Below, one piece after another: positions 1 through 6,545 of a DNA stretch of 6,545 bases. The notes below the pieces were generated by a model. It did no database searches. It was not told the origin of the DNA and saw nothing but the letters and a program-made list of their open reading frames with translations. Source of the DNA: Anaerolineae bacterium (lineage in GTDB: Bacteria; Chloroflexota; Anaerolineae; Anaerolineales; UBA4823); assembly GCA_030622805.1 (NCBI GenBank), contig JAUXFR010000086.1, forward strand, positions 1-6,545. The letters are read 5' to 3'. Each line of letters begins with the position of its first letter. Within the stretch, counting starts at the first letter, position 1. The position numbers and the translations under genes are program-made.

Positions 1-1
1 G

Positions 2-238
2 AGGTATGGGGCTCGACAAACAGTCAACATCCATAAAGATATCCTGGCTTATGTGCGCCGGTACGACGATCGTTCGTTGCTGATATTGATGAACCTCACA
101 GAGGGTGAGACGATTATAGACCTGGATGGATCCTGGAACCAGATCCTGATCGCTACGCAGCCTTGTTCACTGGAATATCGATCAGGAAGGTGTCACATAT
201 CCTTGCATGGATATGCGGGGATTGTGATTGGTTCATAA
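2..238 (+). CDS. C-terminal end of a GH13-type alpha-glucosidase/amylase (5' truncated by window edge)
   Basis: The frame is open from base 2 to the TAA at 236-238, giving 78 residues with no start in the window; the GTG at 53-55 is an internal valine, not a start. The segment DILAYVRRYDDRSLLILMNL matches the pattern seen where the GH13 barrel ends and the C-terminal antiparallel beta domain begins ('vLaY.R....e.llV.lNl'). It is followed by short alternating hydrophobic strands and a final GYAGIVIGS, like the terminal strand of alpha-glucosidases and oligo-1,6-glucosidases. No catalytic residue lies in the window, so substrate cannot be judged. A gap of only 27 bases separates it from the next GH13 gene on the same strand, which suggests one operon. 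It could also be another GH13 subfamily with the same C-terminal domain. The family call is fairly likely; the exact enzyme is unknown. Confidence 0.65.
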   Translation, partial: RYGARQTVNIHKDILAYVRRYDDRSLLILMNLTEGETIIDLDGSWNQILIATQPCSLEYRSGRCHISLHGYAGIVIGS

Positions 239-251
239 AAAAGGATCATTC

Positions 252-256
252 GGAGG
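252..256 (+). promoter_or_regulatory. Ribosome binding site (GGAGG) for the GH13 lipoprotein gene
   Basis: A strong GGAGG lies 9 bases before the TTG at 266-268. It decides the start: no ATG occurs in frame until codon 18, which lies inside the hydrophobic signal segment and would destroy the lipoprotein signal peptide. Confidence 0.75.
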
Positions 257-265
257 TTATCGCTG

Positions 266-1966
266 TTGAGAAAGGAATTGAATAATTTCGCACTCCTGAT
301 ACTAATAACCAGCCTGATGATTGGATGTTCTAGCAGTACAGCATCACCAACGGGGGATATTGCGGTTCAGCCTCCCGGTACAACGACATCCACAAGCACC
401 CCAACAGCTGCTTCAGAGCCCCAAAGCATAACTGATGAAGCGGGTTTGTATTGGTGGAATGAAGACGTGTTCTATGAGATCTTTGTTCGTTCATATTTAG
501 ACAGCGATGATGATGGAGATGGTGATTTTATCGGACTGATCGATGAACTGGATTACTTAAATGATCACGATCCTGATACCAGCGATGATCTGGGCGTACG
601 CAGTCTTTGGTTGATGCCTATATTCCCCTCGCCATCGTATCATGGTTATGATGTCATCGATTACTACAATGTCAACCCGGATTATGGAACGCTGGATGAT
701 TTCAGGCGATTCATAGATGAAGCGCACCAACGCGGAATTAGGGTAATCATTGACATGCCGCTTAACCATACTTCCAGCCAGCATCCCTGGTTTATCGAGT
801 CGCAAAAACCTGATTCAGCATATCGAGACTGGTATATCTGGTCCGATACCGATCCAGGGATGATCGGTCCATGGGGGCAGCAGGTATGGCATTCGGGTGC
901 TACAGGCTATTACTATGGAGTTTTCTGGGGTGGCATGCCGGATCTGAATTATCGCAACCCCGAAGTGACAGAAGAAATGGAGAATATCTTCAGATTCTGG
1001 CTGGAAGATGTAGGGGTTGATGGATTTCGCCTTGATGGTGCCAGATATGTAGTTGAAGAGGTGGATGAGCTTGCGGATTCGGAAGCAAATTTGCAGTTCT
1101 TTGAAGATATGCGTTCGTTTGTAAAGGATATCAACCCGGATGCGCTGTTGTTAGGTGAAGTTTGGACGAGCAATTTTGCCGCAGCCACTTATTTAAAACG
1201 GGAAGCCCTGGATTTGGTGTTTGATTTCGATTTAGCCAGTGCATTCATGTCCAGCGCTGGTTCTGGGCGTGCAGAGAGCGCGTTAAATCAATTAATGTTC
1301 TCCTTGAAACTGTTCCCGCCTGGGCAATTTGCACCGTTCTTGACCAATCATGACATGAACAGGGTTATGTCTCAGCTAGGTGGGGATGTTGAGAAGGCGA
1401 AGAATGCCGCGACTATGCTGTTGACCTCTCCTGGTGTGCCGTTTGTTTATTACGGCGAGGAGATAGGCATGCTTGGTCAGAAACCTGATGAAAGAATCCG
1501 GACCCCGATGCAGTGGTCGCCAGAAGAGCATGCGGGTTTCACAACCGGTGTGCCCTGGCAATCGGTCAATCCGGATTATCCAGAGAAGAACGTCGTCCTT
1601 CAGTCCACTGATCATGATTCTTTGCTTTATTTTTATAATTCCCTCGTCCGGATAAGAAACCAGAGCGAGGCGTTGAGATTTGGTGATACCTATCTTATCG
1701 AGAGCCAGGCACCAGGAGTATATTCAATACTGCGCGCTTATGAGGATGATCTGGTGCTGGTTGTGCTTAATCTTGGGAATGAAGAGGTGAATGATTTTGG
1801 ATTAAATCTCTTGTCCGGACCACTTGAAGGAAACTACCAGGTGGTGTCATTGATTGAAGACGGTCAATACGCAGAACTTATCTCTAGTGATACCGGTGGA
1901 TTTGAGGATTATCAACCACTTCCTACACTGCCTCCATATGCCAGACTCATTCTCCAATTGAAATAA
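266..1966 (+). CDS. GH13 alpha-amylase-family lipoprotein (extracytoplasmic)
   Basis: Complete 566-residue retaining alpha-glucan hydrolase, probably cleaving alpha-1,4 links outside the membrane. The TTG start gives a lipoprotein signal: basic N-end, hydrophobic residues 8-20, and Cys21 in LMIGC (Met at -3 is slightly atypical). A Ser/Thr/Pro-rich linker follows (about 22-56). The GH13 barrel starts near residue 62. An Asp-rich loop at 79-87 (DSDDDGDGD) resembles the calcium site of oligo-1,6-glucosidase-like enzymes. Conserved regions: I, DMPLNH (163-168); V, MPDLN (224-228); II, GFRLDGAR with nucleophile Asp257; III, LLGEVW with acid/base Glu298; IV, FLTNHD with His362 and Asp363. YHGYDVIDYYNVNPDYGT (125-142) and RTPMQW recall the GH13_36 alpha-amylase group, such as Halothermothrix AmyA; this is recall, not a search. 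The C-terminal beta domain is complete. Its stop overlaps the next gene's ATG. Whether it acts as an amylase, neopullulanase or transferase cannot be read from sequence alone. Confidence 0.93.
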   Translation: MRKELNNFALLILITSLMIGCSSSTASPTGDIAVQPPGTTTSTSTPTAASEPQSITDEAGLYWWNEDVFYEIFVRSYLDSDDDGDGDFIGLIDELDYLNDHDPDTSDDLGVRSLWLMPIFPSPSYHGYDVIDYYNVNPDYGTLDDFRRFIDEAHQRGIRVIIDMPLNHTSSQHPWFIESQKPDSAYRDWYIWSDTDPGMIGPWGQQVWHSGATGYYYGVFWGGMPDLNYRNPEVTEEMENIFRFWLEDVGVDGFRLDGARYVVEEVDELADSEANLQFFEDMRSFVKDINPDALLLGEVWTSNFAAATYLKREALDLVFDFDLASAFMSSAGSGRAESALNQLMFSLKLFPPGQFAPFLTNHDMNRVMSQLGGDVEKAKNAATMLLTSPGVPFVYYGEEIGMLGQKPDERIRTPMQWSPEEHAGFTTGVPWQSVNPDYPEKNVVLQSTDHDSLLYFYNSLVRIRNQSEALRFGDTYLIESQAPGVYSILRAYEDDLVLVVLNLGNEEVNDFGLNLLSGPLEGNYQVVSLIEDGQYAELISSDTGGFEDYQPLPTLPPYARLILQLK

Positions 1967-4083
1967 TGGAACTGATCAATCTGAGATCGCGAAGATTCTG
2001 GATCTTTGTCGTCGTATTACTTGCATTGTTAATCCGTGTTTGGGCTGCCAATCGTTTGCCGGTGGACTTTGATGAGCCCGTATATGTCCAGGCGGGGATT
2101 GATTATGCTGAATTGATCAAGTCTGGCGACCTGATGGGCGTAATAAACTATCCAGAGAATCCAGAACACCCCCCATTAATAAAATTGTTGTACGGCATGA
2201 TTGTTCTGGCGTTGAAGGACCAGGCGCAGTGGTGGCTGGTGTTGCTTTCCAGCCGTTATCTATCTGTGCTTTTCGGGACACTGGCAGTCTTAATTGTCGC
2301 GTTAATGGATCCCCTGGCAGGTGGCCTGATGGCAGTGCAAACATTGATGGTGAAATACACTGGTCAGGCCTATTTGGAGGCACTGCCGCTTTTTGCATCC
2401 GTCTTTGCTGTATATGCATTGTTAAAATCGTCGAAATTGTATGATCGCTGGTTCTGGTTCTCTGCATTTACATTGGGTATGACGGCTGCCGGAAAATTCA
2501 GCTACTTCCCAATTTTGATCGTGGTCCTGTATCTGTATATATTTGAAAAAAAATATCCCTGGAAAAGCATATTGATTTTTCTATTTGTCGGTGGGGCGGC
2601 TTTCTTTGCGCTTAATCCCAGCTTATGGAGCGACCCGCTCGATCGATTTATTGGATCAATCCTGTTCCATGCACAGTATTCACAGGGGGAGCACGTCCTG
2701 AACGTTGGTTATCCATGGTACCAACCCATACTATGGGTTGCTCGGTCCTGGGGATACGAGTGGCATCCCGGGGTGATCGTATATTTCGGATTCGATGGAT
2801 TGATATTCTTGTCTGGGCTGATTGGGTTACGATTTGAATGGCAGAATCGTCGCTGGGTGGTGGTATGGCTCGTTTCTGGCATGCTGTTTCTATTGTTGTG
2901 GCCCACGAAATGGCCCCAATATGCGCTCGTGGTGCTGCCTGCGTTCTGTCTATCTGCCAGCGTAAGCATGACTCGTGCCTATCGATGGCTGCAGGAACAG
3001 GAAAACTATTACCAGTGGTTTACAGATATGTTGCCAAAGCCATCCAGGTTCATTTGGGTCGGCGCAATTTTATTAGTTGTTGTGCTGGCTCTGGGATGGC
3101 TGGTTAACAGCATTGTTATCGGTTTCAATCGTGTGGGATGGTCTAACATAAATAGTGCAGTGTCAGAATTGCCAAGCAACACGGTTTACGCCGTTCTAAT
3201 CAGTTCTGAGGGAGACACTATTCTTGGAACAAATAACGGTGCAGTGATCTGGTCTTTTACAGACAATGTGAGGGATGATGGAGAATGGACCATCTATAAT
3301 CAACAAAATTCCAGCTTACCTGATAACCGGGTGCTGTCCGTAGCCGAAGATCCGGATGGCGGATACTGGTTCGGAACGCGTTCGGGTCTGGCGCATTATG
3401 ATGGAAGTCAATGGAAGACATTTGTTAAACAGGATTTTGGTCTTCAAGGGGAAGAGGTTCATGCGGTTGCGGTTGACAGCCAGGACAGAGTGTGGATCGG
3501 AACGAATGCAGGGGCGGCAGTGTTTGATGGAGATCATTGGGTCAGTTTTTCAACCCAGAACTCACCGTTATTGGTTCCGCTTATACTGTCCATGGAAATC
3601 GAACAATCTCCAACCGGAGACGTGGTCTGGTTTGGAACTGCTGTGGGTGTCAATCGCCTGGAACCTGATAGTAGTGAGTGGGAGCAAATCACGCCAGGGA
3701 ATTCAGGGCTTGGTGTTGGTGGGGTGTCGGATCTGCTGATTGATTCATCTGGGAGATTATGGATCGCTACGCTTGGCGGTGGTTTTAGTATATGGGATGG
3801 GTCGGACATTTCCCGCTATAGTGTATCAAATTCAGATTTACCTTATAATATTGTACAAGCGGTTTATGAATCCGACCCGGGTGTATTTTGGATTGCCACA
3901 TCCATACCCAACCGTTCGGGTGGACTGGTTTCCAGATTTGATGGAGCAAAGTGGGAGTCGTTCCCGCCCAATCGCTCAGGTTACTCTGGAGCTGAAACTA
4001 TGACCATATCACAGACTGTAGATGGAAAATTATTGTTTGGGACGCTGACCGCCGGTGTGGATATTTACGAACCGAAAGACTAG
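1966..4083 (+). CDS. PMT/ArnT-like membrane glycosyltransferase fused to a C-terminal seven-repeat beta-propeller
   Basis: This 705-residue protein has two parts. Residues 1-390 are a multi-pass GT-C type glycosyltransferase: about 11 hydrophobic segments (first near 11-28, last near 363-387), a first loop with the acidic motif VDFDEPVY (Asp36, Glu37), then EHPPLIKLLYG (67-77). The Asp-Glu loop is the catalytic/donor hallmark of GT39/GT83 enzymes, which move a sugar from a polyprenyl-phosphate carrier on the outer membrane face. LEALPLF near Glu138 and a hydrophilic loop at about 217-270 (WSDPLDRF, FHAQYSQG) also fit. Residues 392-705 are a soluble propeller of WxGT repeats (separate entry). 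If the acidic loop is outside and the helix count is odd, the propeller is outside too; this is inferred. The ATG overlaps the previous stop in TAATG and has no clear Shine-Dalgarno, so translation is probably coupled. Donor sugar and acceptor are unknown. TM2-TM3 looks unusually compact. Confidence 0.85.
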   Translation: MELINLRSRRFWIFVVVLLALLIRVWAANRLPVDFDEPVYVQAGIDYAELIKSGDLMGVINYPENPEHPPLIKLLYGMIVLALKDQAQWWLVLLSSRYLSVLFGTLAVLIVALMDPLAGGLMAVQTLMVKYTGQAYLEALPLFASVFAVYALLKSSKLYDRWFWFSAFTLGMTAAGKFSYFPILIVVLYLYIFEKKYPWKSILIFLFVGGAAFFALNPSLWSDPLDRFIGSILFHAQYSQGEHVLNVGYPWYQPILWVARSWGYEWHPGVIVYFGFDGLIFLSGLIGLRFEWQNRRWVVVWLVSGMLFLLLWPTKWPQYALVVLPAFCLSASVSMTRAYRWLQEQENYYQWFTDMLPKPSRFIWVGAILLVVVLALGWLVNSIVIGFNRVGWSNINSAVSELPSNTVYAVLISSEGDTILGTNNGAVIWSFTDNVRDDGEWTIYNQQNSSLPDNRVLSVAEDPDGGYWFGTRSGLAHYDGSQWKTFVKQDFGLQGEEVHAVAVDSQDRVWIGTNAGAAVFDGDHWVSFSTQNSPLLVPLILSMEIEQSPTGDVVWFGTAVGVNRLEPDSSEWEQITPGNSGLGVGGVSDLLIDSSGRLWIATLGGGFSIWDGSDISRYSVSNSDLPYNIVQAVYESDPGVFWIATSIPNRSGGLVSRFDGAKWESFPPNRSGYSGAETMTISQTVDGKLLFGTLTAGVDIYEPKD
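3139..4080 (+). repeat. Seven degenerate WxGT (Reg_prop-type) beta-propeller repeats within the glycosyltransferase
   Basis: Residues 392-705 carry seven copies of a W-[IF]-[GA]-T core: TILGTNNG (418), YWFGTRSG (467), VWIGTNAG (509), VWFGTAVG (554), LWIATLGG (598), FWIATSIP (641) and LLFGTLTAG (689), spaced 42-49 residues apart. Between cores lie the other family hallmarks: a (Y/F)DG..W..F strand (HYDGSQWKTF, VFDGDHWVSF, RFDGAKWESF) and an NSxLPxNxV turn (NSSLPDNRV, NSDLPYNIV). These are the features of the two-component-regulator propeller repeat, which in sensor kinases forms ligand-sensing domains. The copies are diverged at DNA level, so this is an old protein repeat, not a recent tandem duplication. 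The ligand is unknown. Confidence 0.88.
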
Positions 4084-4145
4084 ATTCTTTTTACATAATT
4101 GAAGAAATTGTACATCCGATTTTATCGAAGATTTCGGAGTAAAAA
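4084..4145 (+). other. 62-base AT-rich spacer before the GH57 gene
   Basis: The only sizeable intergenic gap in the window. It contains no credible sigma-70 type promoter pair and no GC-rich hairpin followed by a T-run, so read-through from the glycosyltransferase gene into the GH57 gene is likely. The Shine-Dalgarno of the next gene lies at its 3' end. Confidence 0.55.
4136..4139 (+). promoter_or_regulatory. Ribosome binding site (GGAG) for the GH57 gene
   Basis: GGAG lies six bases before the ATG at 4146-4148, separated by TAAAAA. This supports that ATG, which also begins a clean lipoprotein signal peptide. Confidence 0.75.
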
Positions 4146-6545
4146 ATGAAGAAAAACCTGATTCCCATCTTGAACATCTTGATTATCCTGACGTTTTTAT
4201 TGGCTGCCTGTGCAACGAAGACGCCAACAGAAACGCCATCTATAGCACCTGAATCTACGTCTGAACCGACTGAAGAGCCAGAGCCAGGTGAACCTACCGA
4301 GCCAGCCGAAGAACCTATCTATCTGGCTATTATCTGGCATCAGCACCAACCGGTATATTTCAAAGATCCTGAGACTGGTGTTTATGTAAAACCCTGGGTG
4401 CGTGTACATGCCAGCAAAGATTACGTTGACATGGCTGCAATGTTGGAGGATTATCCGGAGATTCACGCCACATTCAACCTGACTCCCAGTTTAATCGGTC
4501 AGCTTGATGATCTAGAAGCTGGTGCGAAAGATTTATACTGGGTGTTGACGGAGGTGCCTGCCGATCAATTGTCGGATGATCAAAAGCAGTTTCTGCTGGA
4601 CAGGTTCTTCGATACCAATCGTAAGGTGATCGCACGTTTTCCGCGCTACCAGGTATTGTTAGAGAAAAGAGAAACCGATGAATTCACAAACCAGGATTAT
4701 CTGGATTTACAGGTCCTCTTCAACCTGGCCTGGACTGATCCCGACTGGCTGGAGCAGGAGCCCCTTGTCAGCCTGGTGGCTAAAGGGGAAAATTTTGTAG
4801 AAACGGACAAGCAGATCATATTGGATGAGCATCTGCGGTTAATTGCTGAGGTGCTCCCGATCCATCGCAGACTGCAGGATGAGGGTCAGATCGAAGTTAC
4901 GATGACACCCCTGACACACCCCATACTTCCCTTGCTGATCACAACTGACCTGGCGAAAGTGGCTTTACCGGATATTGAAATGCCGGCGAAGAAATTTGTG
5001 TATGGGGAGGATGCCGTCGCACAGCTGCAGTTGGGGGTGGAGCTGTATGAAGATCATTTTGGTAAGCCTCCATCAGGAATGTGGCCAGCGGAAGGGTCCG
5101 TCGCTCAGGAAATCGTAAGTATGGTTGCATCGAATGGGATCGAATGGATGGCTTCAGATGAGGGCGTTCTGGCCAAGAGCCTGGGTATGAACAGCTTTAC
5201 CCGCGATTTAAATGAGGTCGTCAGCCAACCAGACGTACTGTACCGTCCATATTATGTCGAGGGCAGGCAGGGTGGTCCGGTGGCGATGGTCTTTCGAGAT
5301 ATCGTCATATCCGATAAAGTGGGTTTCACATACTCTGGAATGGAAGGAGAATTAGCCGCGAAGGATTTCATCAACCGTATTCATGCCATCCGTGAAGCAC
5401 TCCAGGAGAGCGGCGCTGAGGGACCTCATCTGGTATCTGTGATCCTGGATGGAGAGAACGCCTGGGAGCATTATGAGAACGACGGGAAGGAGTTCCTGCA
5501 CAGCCTTTACCAGGGACTGAGTGAAGATCCGCTCATAAAGACACTTACACCAAGTGAATTCCTCGCGATAGCGCCTGAGCAGCCATCTATCGAGAACCTT
5601 TGGGCTGGTTCCTGGATCAACGCCGATTTTGGCACCTGGATCGGGGAAGAAGAAGAGAATCGCGCCTGGGATTATCTGGCTACAACGCGCGAAATGCTGG
5701 GGAAGTACTTAAAAGGTATCCGTCAGGCTCCGAGTGAAGGTGCTCTGGAACAGGCACAGATGAACATGTACTTCGCAGAGGGTTCAGACTGGTTCTGGTG
5801 GTACGGGGCAGATCAGAATTCAGGGGATGACGAATCCTTTGATCGCCAATTCAGGGAGACCTTGAAGCAAGTCTACATCGCGCTTGGAGAAGAACCGCCG
5901 ATTTTCCTGGATGTACCGATCATTGCGCAGCAGCCAGTCTCCGCCGATCAGTCTTCTTCAGGCTTGATCTCACCCATCATCGATGGTGTTGTGGATGAAG
6001 GGGAGTGGGATGGCGCAGGTGTGTACCTGGCTTCTGGTGGAGTGATAGCTGGCGGGCAGCCTTACTTCAGCAGTCTTTCCTACGGTTTTGACGCACAAAA
6101 CTTATATTTCCTGATAAAAAGTGAGCCTGATTATGTTCAGCCTCTTGGAAAAAGCAATGTAGAAATATACCTGAAAATTCCCGGTGGTGGTCCGTTGAAC
6201 AGCTTCAGTCGGGCTGGCACACTGCTGGGATTCGCGGCGAACCGAATGGTCGCAGTTGAGATGCAGGACGTGAATCTAATAGGGGTTGAATTGTTTGCTG
6301 CGCAAGGGGATGAAGAGTGGATCGCGGAAGAAGAACCGCTGGAAGCCGTAGCAATGGCAGGGAATGTGATCGAACTGGCTGTGCCCATGGAGCGATTCGG
6401 TGCCGTAGATACCGGCGATCGTATAAACTTGCGCACAGCGCATAATTTCACTGCGATCATAAATGATACGGAAAGTCTTATGGATGACGATATTATCCCT
6501 GGCAGTGGTCCAGCGCTGATTGCGGTTCCTGATCTGGGGACGGTA
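4146..6545 (+). CDS. GH57 amylase/amylopullulanase-type lipoprotein (3' end beyond window)
   Basis: The frame is open for 800 codons to the last base, so the C-terminus is missing. Residues 1-22 are a lipoprotein signal (MKKN, hydrophobic core, lipobox LAAC with Cys22). A Pro/Glu/Thr-rich linker spans 25-57. The catalytic region runs about 58-595 and shows all five GH57 motifs: I, WHQHQP (64-69); II, GQIEVT (247-252); III, GMWPAEGS with nucleophile Glu316; IV, ILDGENAWE with acid/base Asp435; V, GSWINADFGTWIG (488-500) followed by EENRAW. The DGENAWE and WPAEGS forms are those of amylopullulanase-like GH57 enzymes, which retain configuration and may cut alpha-1,4 and alpha-1,6 links; specificity here is inferred. 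A second domain starts near residue 610 (separate entry). The protein should sit on the outer face of the membrane beside the GH13 lipoprotein. It shares strand and composition with the upstream genes. Confidence 0.93.
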   Translation, partial: MKKNLIPILNILIILTFLLAACATKTPTETPSIAPESTSEPTEEPEPGEPTEPAEEPIYLAIIWHQHQPVYFKDPETGVYVKPWVRVHASKDYVDMAAMLEDYPEIHATFNLTPSLIGQLDDLEAGAKDLYWVLTEVPADQLSDDQKQFLLDRFFDTNRKVIARFPRYQVLLEKRETDEFTNQDYLDLQVLFNLAWTDPDWLEQEPLVSLVAKGENFVETDKQIILDEHLRLIAEVLPIHRRLQDEGQIEVTMTPLTHPILPLLITTDLAKVALPDIEMPAKKFVYGEDAVAQLQLGVELYEDHFGKPPSGMWPAEGSVAQEIVSMVASNGIEWMASDEGVLAKSLGMNSFTRDLNEVVSQPDVLYRPYYVEGRQGGPVAMVFRDIVISDKVGFTYSGMEGELAAKDFINRIHAIREALQESGAEGPHLVSVILDGENAWEHYENDGKEFLHSLYQGLSEDPLIKTLTPSEFLAIAPEQPSIENLWAGSWINADFGTWIGEEEENRAWDYLATTREMLGKYLKGIRQAPSEGALEQAQMNMYFAEGSDWFWWYGADQNSGDDESFDRQFRETLKQVYIALGEEPPIFLDVPIIAQQPVSADQSSSGLISPIIDGVVDEGEWDGAGVYLASGGVIAGGQPYFSSLSYGFDAQNLYFLIKSEPDYVQPLGKSNVEIYLKIPGGGPLNSFSRAGTLLGFAANRMVAVEMQDVNLIGVELFAAQGDEEWIAEEEPLEAVAMAGNVIELAVPMERFGAVDTGDRINLRTAHNFTAIINDTESLMDDDIIPGSGPALIAVPDLGTV
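5973..6545 (+). other. C-terminal DOMON/CBM9-like (Glucodextranase_C-like) module of the GH57 protein, incomplete
   Basis: From residue 610 the protein reads PIIDGVVDEGEWDGAGVYLA, then SYGFDAQNLYFLIKSEPDY, and later NVIELAVPMERFG. The order 'IDG..dEgEWdgA', 'y.fDa.nLYflik' and 'iElavPme.fg' is typical of the beta-sandwich that follows many GH57 catalytic domains, related to CBM9/DOMON and to the C-terminal part of glucodextranase. These folds often bind carbohydrate or help anchor the protein. The window ends near its last strands, so further domains may follow. The exact family needs a profile search. Confidence 0.65.

Noticed and set aside
53..238. A short stand-alone gene starting at GTG 53
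   Set aside because: The frame continues open to base 2 and the GTG falls inside the GH13-like motif ILAYVRR, so it is an internal codon of a longer truncated gene.
500..526. GAT-rich run resembling a microsatellite
   Set aside because: It encodes the Asp-rich calcium-type loop DSDDDGDGD at the conserved place in GH13 enzymes, so protein constraint explains it.
2117..2467. Antisense open frame of 116 codons
   Set aside because: It lies entirely within the glycosyltransferase membrane domain, resembles no family I know, and has the low-complexity basic look of an antisense shadow.
4075..4092. Possible terminator hairpin AAAGA/TCTTT followed by Ts at the end of the glycosyltransferase gene
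   Set aside because: The stem is only five AT-rich pairs overlapping the stop codon, too weak for an intrinsic terminator.
4099..4127. Possible promoter TTGAAG ... TTATCG in the spacer
   Set aside because: The -10 element matches the consensus very poorly, and AT-rich DNA yields such pairs by chance.
4126..4136. CGAA-GAT-TTCG inverted repeat just before the GH57 ribosome site
   Set aside because: A four-base stem with a three-base loop is expected by chance and is too short for an operator or regulatory hairpin claim.
6137..6460. Antisense open frame of 107 codons
   Set aside because: It is the reverse of the GH57 C-terminal module, which has clear domain motifs on the + strand; the reverse product is Ser/Ala/Pro-rich with no motif.

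Overview
All recognisable genes in this window lie on the + strand and form one compact cluster for extracytoplasmic alpha-glucan (starch/glycogen-type) breakdown, with a membrane glycosyltransferase in the middle. The composition is AT/GC-balanced. Two of the proteins are lipoproteins with Ser/Thr/Pro- or Pro/Glu-rich linkers, and WxGT ('Reg_prop') repeats are fused to a GT-C type membrane protein. That combination is most like an anaerobic Chloroflexota (Anaerolineae-type) genome. This assignment rests on general resemblance, not on a marker gene, and is only moderately secure.

Layout: (1) positions 2-238 hold the last 78 codons of a gene that begins before the window, probably the C-terminal beta domain of a GH13 alpha-glucosidase/amylase. 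(2) 266-1966 is a complete GH13 alpha-amylase-type lipoprotein starting at TTG, with all catalytic residues present. (3) 1966-4083 overlaps gene 2 by one base (TAATG). It encodes a multi-pass PMT/ArnT-like (GT39/GT83, GT-C fold) glycosyltransferase whose C-terminal 310 residues are a beta-propeller with seven WxGT-type repeats. (4) After a 62-base spacer, 4146-6545 encodes 800 residues of a GH57 amylase/amylopullulanase-type lipoprotein with a C-terminal DOMON/CBM9-like module. Its frame is open to the window edge, so the gene is incomplete.

Working model: two surface-anchored amylases from unrelated families (GH13 and GH57), plus the upstream GH13 protein, would degrade alpha-glucans outside the membrane. 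The glycosyltransferase would act at the same membrane face, using a polyprenyl-phosphate sugar donor. Its acceptor is unknown; one testable idea is the hydroxyl-rich linkers of the neighbouring lipoproteins. The fusion of a GT-C membrane enzyme to a complete Reg_prop-type propeller is the most unusual element. I see no RNA gene, mobile element, CRISPR array or convincing terminator here.
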